This document shows, piece by piece, positions 1 to 3,458 of a stretch of DNA of 6,214 nt. Each line of letters begins with the position of its first letter. The first letter of the stretch is position 1. Origin of the DNA: an uncultured Clostridia bacterium (GTDB lineage Bacteria; Bacillota; Clostridia; Oscillospirales; Acutalibacteraceae); contig CALCHE010000097.1 of NCBI GenBank assembly GCA_937901145.1, positions 1-6,214 of the forward strand, given 5' to 3'. The translations under genes and the position numbers were made by a program. Under the pieces are notes generated by a model. It was not told the DNA's origin. It saw only the letters and a list, made by a program, of their open reading frames with translations, and did no database searches.

Positions 1-10
1 AAATTCAAGC

Positions 11-15
11 GAGGT
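11..15 (+). promoter_or_regulatory. Ribosome binding site of the zinc-ribbon gene
   Basis: GAGGT lies eight bases before the ATG at 24. It fixes the start of the zinc-ribbon gene and rules out the overlapping alternative reading frame starting at 58, which has no such site. The promoter lies left of the window. Confidence 0.7.
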
Positions 16-23
16 AAAAAATC

Positions 24-308
24 ATGTACGAAGACAAAACACTCAAATGCAAAGAATGTGGTGCTGACTTCATCTTCACTGCAGGCGAACAGGAATTCTA
101 CGCAGAAAAGGGCTTCCAGAACGAACCCCAGCGCTGCAAGGAATGCCGTACTGCCCGTAAGAACGCAGCAAGACCTGCCAGAGAAATGTTCATTGCTACT
201 TGCGCAAGCTGCGGCGGCGAAGCTAAGGTTCCCTTCAAGCCTACAGAAGGCAGAGAGGTTTACTGCAGCGAATGTTTTGCAAAGATGAAGGAAGAAGAGG
301 AAGCATAA
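24..308 (+). CDS. Small double zinc-ribbon protein
   Basis: A 94-residue soluble protein built from two zinc-binding modules. Module one uses C9-x2-C12 and C38-x2-C41, separated by a segment rich in aromatic residues (F16, F18, F25, Y26, F31). Module two uses C60-x2-C63 and C81-x2-C84, followed by an acidic tail of four glutamates. Eight cysteines in four CxxC pairs fit two structural zinc ions. Small proteins of this layout are common in Clostridia and are annotated as probable zinc-ribbon domain proteins; their role is not established, though nucleic-acid or protein binding is a reasonable guess. The start is supported by GAGGT at 11-15, eight bases upstream of ATG. The gene stands alone and is closed by an intrinsic terminator, so it is probably monocistronic or the last gene of an operon entering from the left. 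Codon use is more GC-rich than in the genes at 714-3350 and resembles purL, which suggests a native, well-expressed gene. Confidence 0.93.
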   Translation: MYEDKTLKCKECGADFIFTAGEQEFYAEKGFQNEPQRCKECRTARKNAARPAREMFIATCASCGGEAKVPFKPTEGREVYCSECFAKMKEEEEA

Positions 309-349
309 TTTATTTGAGAGGTTTTTCTAATTTCTTATAAATATGCCCT

Positions 350-381
350 GTCGGACTGTACGCAGTCCGACTTCTTTTTTT
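350..381 (+). terminator. Intrinsic terminator after the zinc-ribbon gene
   Basis: A perfect 9-bp stem, GTCGGACTG (350-358) with CAGTCCGAC (363-371), closes a four-base TACG loop and runs straight into TTCTTTTTTT. This is a textbook Rho-independent terminator about 40 bases after the stop codon at 306-308. It separates this gene from the repeat-rich region to its right. Confidence 0.93.
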
Positions 382-383
382 CT

Positions 384-423
384 ATCTGTCGGCATAGCTG
401 ACCTATCTCCTTTCAGGTGACGG
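384..423 (-). repeat. Degraded reverse-orientation copy of the hairpin repeat
   Basis: Read on the + strand, this segment has GTCGGCATAGCTGAC followed by TCTCCTTTCAGG. It matches, with several changes and small gaps, the reverse complement of the core of the repeats at 1781-1884 and 3356-3458, where the minus strand reads GTCAACC-TAC-GGTTGAC and then CTCTCCTTTCA. It looks like an older, decayed member of the same family in the opposite orientation. The match was aligned by eye, so the ends are approximate. Confidence 0.55.
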
Positions 424-442
424 TACTAACTTAAGGTTAAGT

Positions 443-490
443 TGTCATCTTGAGCGTTGCGAAAGAGGTTTCTCCTCGATCAAGATAACA
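443..490. repeat. TGTCATCTTGA inverted-repeat element
   Basis: The left arm TGTCATCTTGA (443-453) and right arm TCAAGATAACA (480-490) are complementary at 10 of 11 positions and enclose 26 bases containing GCGTTGCGAAAGAGG. Elements starting TGTCAT(T)CTGAGC...GCGAA recur as short dispersed repeats in many bacterial genomes, and this has the same form. It is most likely an inert intergenic repeat able to fold as a hairpin. Confidence 0.6.
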
Positions 491-517
491 GAATAGTATT
501 TACATAAGTGACCAAAA

Positions 518-600
518 GGGTAGGCAGATATTATCTGACCGTAGTTTAGAATAAGAGATATATTTGCTGTACCGTCTGGCGGATAATATCCGCCCCTACG
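518..600. repeat. Facing pair of GATATTATC palindromic repeats
   Basis: Two related elements face each other. The first (518-540) holds the palindrome CAGATATTATCTG at 525-537. The second (578-600) holds the perfect palindrome GGCGGATAATATCCGCC at 578-594 followed by CCTACG. The reverse complement of the second reads CGTAGGGGCGGATATTATCC, which lines up with GGGTAGGCAGATATTATC of the first apart from short indels and transitions. Each can form its own hairpin, and the two can also pair with each other around a spacer of about 37 bases. The form is typical of a small non-autonomous repeat with inverted ends; no transposase is present here. Confidence 0.6.
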
Positions 601-634
601 AAATAACGCATTACCAAGGTCATTGTTTGCATAG

Positions 635-654
635 GGACTCGGCTTGTCGTGTCC
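635..654. repeat. GGACxCGGC palindrome, first copy
   Basis: GGACTCGGCTTGTCGTGTCC folds as a nine-pair hairpin with one T-T mismatch and one G-T wobble around a two-base loop. The segment at 1891-1910 has the same plan and a similar sequence, so the two probably belong to one dispersed repeat family. It lies 14 bases upstream of the -35 box of the hydrolase promoter. Confidence 0.5.
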
Positions 655-667
655 GTCAATTTCAGGA

Positions 668-696
668 TTGTTTTTGTATATTGTATATGTTATAAT
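668..696 (+). promoter_or_regulatory. Extended -10 promoter of the hydrolase gene
   Basis: TTGTTT (668-673) and a perfect TATAAT (691-696) are separated by exactly 17 bases, and TG at 688-689 provides the extended -10 element. This is a strong housekeeping-sigma type promoter. Transcription would be expected to start near 703, inside or just before the ribosome binding site, giving a leader of only about 10-12 bases. Confidence 0.78.
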
Positions 697-701
697 TAAA
701 A

Positions 702-709
702 AGAGGTGA
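702..709 (+). promoter_or_regulatory. Ribosome binding site of the hydrolase gene
   Basis: AGAGGTGA lies four bases before the ATG at 714 (counting from its last base) and sets that start. It overlaps the predicted transcription start of the promoter just upstream, so an upstream shift in the true transcript start would matter for how well the site works. Confidence 0.75.
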
Positions 710-713
710 TTTT

Positions 714-1784
714 ATGGGCAGTTTAAGATTTCGTTGTCTTATAGATGACTATTTATGTGATATTATACCTTTTGAATCCTATGTAGAAAAAGGCGAAAAG
801 GATGTCGGATTAGTGCTTATAGCTTTCGATGAAAGCGAACTTGACACTATTCGTAAGCTTTTTAAAGAAAATGTCCGAGCGGGACACGAATCACACCTGA
901 ACAGAATTCAGCTTGAGGGCAGTGACGGATATCTTTATATATTGTCCCAATCATCAATCGATAAAAAAGAAAAAATGCCCCATTCAATTATGCGTGCATA
1001 CAGATATTATTATAAATTCAAGAAAAAAGAAAACAAAGGCAAAGAATGGATTAAGGAGAACAACGCCAAACAATGGATTGACGAAAATAATAAAAGTCAA
1101 AATAGTGGTTTAACTAAGCTTTCCGGAAGTAAGCTCTCTGCTTATAAATACAATGACACAGAGAATGAAATGTGTTTTCCTTTCAGGCTTTTTACAAGTA
1201 AAGGAAAGAACAAGCCTTTATTCGTTCTTTTTCACGGTGCAGGTGCTTTGGGTAACGATAATGTAAAGCAGTTGTTTGATAATATCCCGTTATATAAGCA
1301 GATTTTAAAAGAGGATTGCAATATTCTTTTACCGCAGGCACCTTACGGAGCAAACAAAGGCGACGATTTAACGCAGAATTATATAAAATCCGTAAAAAAG
1401 CTTATTGATGAACTTCCTATAGATTTCGACAGAAACCGTATATATATTGCAGGCACTTCCTTCGGCGGATTCTGTGTATGGCATCTTTCTTATCTTTTTC
1501 CTGAATATTTTGCAGCTGCAGTACCTGTAATGGGTGGATTATCCTTTGACTGCGATTTTGAAAAATATGATGTGCGGAGATTGATTAAAACACCCCTTTG
1601 GGTTGCTCACTCGTCCGACGACACAAATGTCAGAATAGACAGTGACGATTATTATGTTGCCGAGCTTGAAAAACTCGGTGCAGACGTGAAATATACCCGT
1701 TGGAATAAATACGGTCACTCTATGTATAAAAAATTCTACAAAAAAGAAAAATGGGTAGAGTGGTGTATGAGTAAACTAAAATAA
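714..1784 (+). CDS. Alpha/beta hydrolase with unrecognised N-terminal half
   Basis: A 356-residue protein with no signal peptide, so probably cytoplasmic. Residues from about 150 to the end form an alpha/beta hydrolase of the esterase/prolyl-oligopeptidase-like group. H174-G175-A176-G177 gives the oxyanion-hole HGxG motif and is followed by the GNDN often seen in this group. S249 sits in the nucleophile elbow GTSFGG, D303 is the acid in HSSDDTNV and H335 is the base in KYGHS, so the triad appears complete and the enzyme active; a carboxylic ester is the most likely substrate type, but none can be named. Residues 1-105 are a mixed alpha/beta segment that I do not recognise. Residues 100-130 are a lysine-rich linker with two copies of a nine-residue unit (KEWIKENNA, KQWIDENNK). 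The gene has its own promoter and is followed by the first 104-bp repeat. It is AT-rich compared with purL. The enzyme class is secure; the biological role is unknown. Confidence 0.88.
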   Translation: MGSLRFRCLIDDYLCDIIPFESYVEKGEKDVGLVLIAFDESELDTIRKLFKENVRAGHESHLNRIQLEGSDGYLYILSQSSIDKKEKMPHSIMRAYRYYYKFKKKENKGKEWIKENNAKQWIDENNKSQNSGLTKLSGSKLSAYKYNDTENEMCFPFRLFTSKGKNKPLFVLFHGAGALGNDNVKQLFDNIPLYKQILKEDCNILLPQAPYGANKGDDLTQNYIKSVKKLIDELPIDFDRNRIYIAGTSFGGFCVWHLSYLFPEYFAAAVPVMGGLSFDCDFEKYDVRRLIKTPLWVAHSSDDTNVRIDSDDYYVAELEKLGADVKYTRWNKYGHSMYKKFYKKEKWVEWCMSKLK

Positions 1785-1884
1785 AACACTAACAGCACAG
1801 GACATTACATCCTGTGCGGTTTAATCTTATTTCAGCCTCTCCTGAAAGGAGAGGTGTCAGCCGTAGGTTGACGGAGAGGTTTAC
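1781..1884. repeat. 104-bp direct repeat, copy 1, with three hairpins
   Basis: This copy matches 3356-3458 with four differences (three substitutions and one single-base indel), about 96 percent identity. It begins at the stop codon of the hydrolase gene. It contains GCACAGGA/TCCTGTGC (1795-1802, 1810-1817), CCTCTCCT/AGGAGAGG around a GAA loop (1836-1854) and GTCAGCC-GTA-GGTTGAC (1856-1872, one G-T wobble). A second GGAGAGG at 1873-1879 could compete for pairing with CCTCTCC. The first hairpin followed by TTTAATCTTATTT is a plausible, moderate terminator for the hydrolase transcript. Confidence 0.9.
1795..1830 (+). terminator. Probable terminator of the hydrolase gene
   Basis: An 8-bp stem (1795-1802 with 1810-1817) and a seven-base loop are followed by GGTTTAATCTTATTT, a T-rich but interrupted tail. 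The hairpin begins 10 bases after the stop codon. Compared with copy 2, the lower stem has lost one pair (A1794 instead of C) while the inserted A1802 adds a pair at the top. Confidence 0.6.
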
Positions 1885-1890
1885 CTGTAT

Positions 1891-1910
1891 GGACACGGCG
1901 TGCCGTGACC
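1891..1910. repeat. GGACxCGGC palindrome, second copy
   Basis: GGACACGGCGTGCCGTGACC is an inverted repeat with arms of nine bases, one A-A mismatch and a two-base centre. It has the same plan as 635-654. It lies between the first 104-bp repeat and the promoter of the three-gene operon, ten bases before the -35 box. Confidence 0.55.
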
Positions 1911-1919
1911 GCCGATATA

Positions 1920-1948
1920 TTGACACCCTGCCTATTAAATGTTATTAT
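1920..1948 (+). promoter_or_regulatory. Near-consensus promoter of the three-gene operon
   Basis: A perfect TTGACA (1920-1925) is followed, after exactly 17 bases, by TATTAT (1943-1948). The expected transcript start is near 1955, leaving a leader of about 23 bases before the ATG at 1978. The leader contains the ribosome binding site AAGGAG (1965-1970). No operator-like palindrome overlaps the boxes, so constitutive expression is the simplest reading. No equally good promoter is seen before the next two genes. Confidence 0.8.
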
Positions 1949-1977
1949 AGTTTCAGATAATAAGAAGGAGTGATATT

Positions 1978-2478
1978 ATGGATTGGATGCTGTTTGGTAA
2001 ATGGTATGCAGTAGGCTGTATTCCCATTTTTTTGCTTGCTTTTATTAATGTCAGAGACCGTATTAAGTATAAGGAATACTCTTCTGTCAGAGCGTGGCTG
2101 GGAATTAACACAGTTTGCATTCTTTCTCTTTTTGTTTCTCTCTTCGGTGGGCTGTCTAATTATATTGACGGAATGGATGAGAGTGATTCTTGGTTTGTAC
2201 CGATGATGTTTACCTGTTACTTCCTGATGATTTGTGTGTGTTTGTTGATGTTCGGAGAAAGAATAGTATATAATAAGGATGACGGAAATATAATTTGTTA
2301 TCGCTATTTCAGAAAGCAGGAAGTAAATGTAAGAGATATCACAAGGTTTAATTTCAGCAATGAATATGTAGACCTTTATATAAAAGATAAAAGAATAAGA
2401 TGCAATAATATTTTTTTCGTGGGAACAGTGGAATTCGAGGAATATCTGAAGGATTATTTCAAACAGATAAAAAGTTAA
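1978..2478 (+). CDS. Membrane protein with three helices and PH-like tail
   Basis: A 166-residue protein, first of three genes in a probable operon. Hydrophobic segments at about residues 8-24, 41-60 and 72-92 are likely membrane helices. The remaining 70 residues (RIVYNKDDGNIICYRYF onward) alternate charged and aromatic residues in a beta-rich pattern ending in a short helix, EFEEYLKDYF. This resembles the small bacterial PH-like domains found behind membrane helices in Firmicute proteins of unknown function, the DUF6560 type being the nearest I can recall; that match is tentative. AAGGAG at 1965-1970, seven bases before ATG, supports the start. A 179-residue frame on the opposite strand covers the same DNA but is compositional shadow. 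The gene is AT-rich with many AGA and ATA codons, unlike purL. Function unknown; the tail may bind a partner at the inner membrane face. Confidence 0.85.
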   Translation: MDWMLFGKWYAVGCIPIFLLAFINVRDRIKYKEYSSVRAWLGINTVCILSLFVSLFGGLSNYIDGMDESDSWFVPMMFTCYFLMICVCLLMFGERIVYNKDDGNIICYRYFRKQEVNVRDITRFNFSNEYVDLYIKDKRIRCNNIFFVGTVEFEEYLKDYFKQIKS

Positions 2479-2541
2479 CAACAATAATTTCCCGGTAAGT
2501 GTTTTCTTTAAATATTACTATCAATTTAAAGAGGTGATACT

Positions 2542-2922
2542 ATGCTCGGCAAGCTTACCTGCATCATAGCTAATTACATAATACTTATATGGCTGAATTA
2601 CAAATGGGAGGTTGACGGATTATCTCTCAGAAAAATAAAATCCAACAGAATATTCAATCCTGTTTTGTATTATATTTTATCTCCTTATAACGGAAAGAAA
2701 AAAGGTAAAAGAAAGCATAAAGAATACGAAATAGGCTTGATAATAGTAGAGATAGTTTGTAATCTTTTTTCTGTGATCATGATTATCGATACTTTTTTTA
2801 TGAAAGAGCTTATATGGAATATGCAGGAATGGTCAATCTATATATACATTATGATAGTTCCGATAACAGGTGTTATATATATGATTATTGCTAAGGCAGT
2901 TGAAAATATAAGAAAAAAATAA
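2542..2922 (+). CDS. Small membrane protein of unknown function
   Basis: A 126-residue protein not matched to any family I know. It has a moderately hydrophobic N-terminus (about residues 4-19), a basic middle (K52-KKGKRKHK-K60 region) and two clear membrane helices at about 63-86 and 98-118, ending in the basic tail NIRKK. The positive middle loop would favour a cytoplasmic position for residues 25-60. AGAGGTGA at about 2530-2537, four bases before ATG, is a good ribosome binding site. The gene starts 63 bases after the upstream gene and ends 26 bases before the next, with no terminator in either gap, so it is probably cotranscribed with both. All arginine codons I checked are AGA, and ATA isoleucine is frequent, which marks it as compositionally different from purL. 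It might form a complex with the other membrane protein in the operon, but only proximity supports this. Confidence 0.8.
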   Translation: MLGKLTCIIANYIILIWLNYKWEVDGLSLRKIKSNRIFNPVLYYILSPYNGKKKGKRKHKEYEIGLIIVEIVCNLFSVIMIIDTFFMKELIWNMQEWSIYIYIMIVPITGVIYMIIAKAVENIRKK

Positions 2923-2934
2923 TCTAAATTAAAC

Positions 2935-2940
2935 AGGAGG
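2935..2940 (+). promoter_or_regulatory. Consensus ribosome binding site of the third operon gene
   Basis: A full AGGAGG with an eight-base spacer to the ATG at 2949, stronger than the sites of the two genes before it. It lies in the 26-base gap after the stop of the previous gene and decides the start of this otherwise unrecognised gene. Confidence 0.85.
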
Positions 2941-2948
2941 CTCAGATT

Positions 2949-3350
2949 ATGTGGACAGGCATAGAAAACAATAACATTAATTCTACACATTTATATTTTG
3001 AAAAAATTATGTTCGAAAGCGGTAAGCATAACTGTGTCTTTACTACAGACAGAGACAGTGAATATGTTTATGTGATAATTGATGGGCGAGCACATAGCTG
3101 CAGACTGCTCGATAGCTTTCACGCCACATTTTATAATGATAAATATGTATCGAAAACCGACACAGAAAACTTCTTTTCAAAGTATAATATTTGTTATACA
3201 GAAAAAAGCGAATATCTTGATTGGTTCAGAGAACACAGTTTTCCCGACTCAGATAAAAAAGTTTTATACCATTTTTACATTAATTCAGAAGACTATGCTG
3301 TTGAATTCATAACCGACGAAATGCCGGAAATATCACTTATAAAAGCTTAA
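2949..3350 (+). CDS. Soluble protein of unknown function
   Basis: A 133-residue protein with no signal peptide or membrane segment, last gene of the probable operon. It is rich in aromatic residues and acidic residues (for example YVYVIIDG at 40-46, DWFREHSFPDSD at 91-102, YHFYINSEDYAVEF at 107-120), with a predicted mixed alpha/beta fold. No catalytic or metal motif is apparent. The start is well fixed: AGGAGG at 2935-2940 is the strongest ribosome binding site in the window, eight bases before ATG, and implies higher translation than its two partners. The acidic, aromatic small-protein style is shared by many immunity proteins, but no toxin gene is present here and I do not make that assignment. 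The second 104-bp repeat starts six bases after the stop codon and supplies the terminator. Confidence 0.8.
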   Translation: MWTGIENNNINSTHLYFEKIMFESGKHNCVFTTDRDSEYVYVIIDGRAHSCRLLDSFHATFYNDKYVSKTDTENFFSKYNICYTEKSEYLDWFREHSFPDSDKKVLYHFYINSEDYAVEFITDEMPEISLIKA

Positions 3351-3355
3351 AACAC

Positions 3356-3458
3356 ATAAAACACTAACCGCACAGGCATTACATCCTGTGCGGTTTAATC
3401 TTATTTCAGCCTCTCTTGAAAGGAGAGGTGTCAACCGTAGGTTGACGGAGAGGTTTAC
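3356..3458. repeat. 104-bp direct repeat, copy 2, with three hairpins
   Basis: Second copy of the repeat at 1781-1884, in the same orientation and one base shorter. It has an 11-bp perfect stem AACCGCACAGG/CCTGTGCGGTT (3366-3376, 3385-3395), CCTCTCTT/AAGGAGAGG (3410-3428, one G-T wobble) and GTCAACC-GTA-GGTTGAC (3430-3446, perfect 7-bp stem), then a second GGAGAGG (3447-3453). It starts six bases after the stop of the + strand gene and runs into the purL stop codon (3455-3457), so it occupies the whole convergent gap. Identity to copy 1 stops abruptly within one or two bases of the purL reading frame. Confidence 0.92.
3366..3400. terminator. Probable bidirectional terminator between convergent genes
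   Basis: A perfect 11-bp stem with an eight-base loop (CATTACAT) is followed on the + strand by TAATCTTATTT and on the - strand by AGTGTTTTATGTGTTTTAA. It can terminate the three-gene operon on one strand and purL on the other. The purL transcript would first pass the two further hairpins at 3410-3446. The tails are interrupted T-tracts, so efficiency may be moderate. Confidence 0.7.

Larger units (their letters stand above)
382..667. other. Non-coding stretch filled with degraded short repeats
   Basis: No credible gene lies between the terminator and the promoter of the hydrolase gene. The stretch is instead a series of small palindromic elements, listed separately: a decayed reverse copy of the hairpin element seen at 1836-1879, a TGTCATCTTGA inverted-repeat element, a facing pair of GATATTATC elements and a GGACxCGGC palindrome. 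No ribosome binding site, long open frame or RNA gene is visible. It appears to be a spacer that has collected mobile or once-mobile repeats rather than a regulatory leader. Confidence 0.75.

Noticed and set aside
518..600. Possible CRISPR-like or riboswitch structure from the spaced palindromes
   Set aside because: There are only two copies, in opposite orientation, with no regular spacers. The next gene's promoter lies downstream of them, so they would not be in its leader.
1945..2484. A 179-residue open frame on the - strand opposite the first operon gene
   Set aside because: The + strand frame has a good ribosome binding site, a strong promoter and coherent membrane helices. The antisense frame spans the operon promoter and reads as low-complexity isoleucine/tyrosine/histidine-rich sequence typical of a shadow frame.
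2949..3350. Calling the third operon gene an immunity protein or antitoxin
   Set aside because: Size and composition would fit, but there is no toxin or polymorphic-toxin gene in the window and no recognisable family motif.
1781..3458. Treating the repeat-flanked block as a transposon or integron cassette
   Set aside because: There is no transposase or integrase gene, the flanking repeats are direct and hairpin-rich rather than terminal inverted repeats, and no target-site duplication was evident outside them.
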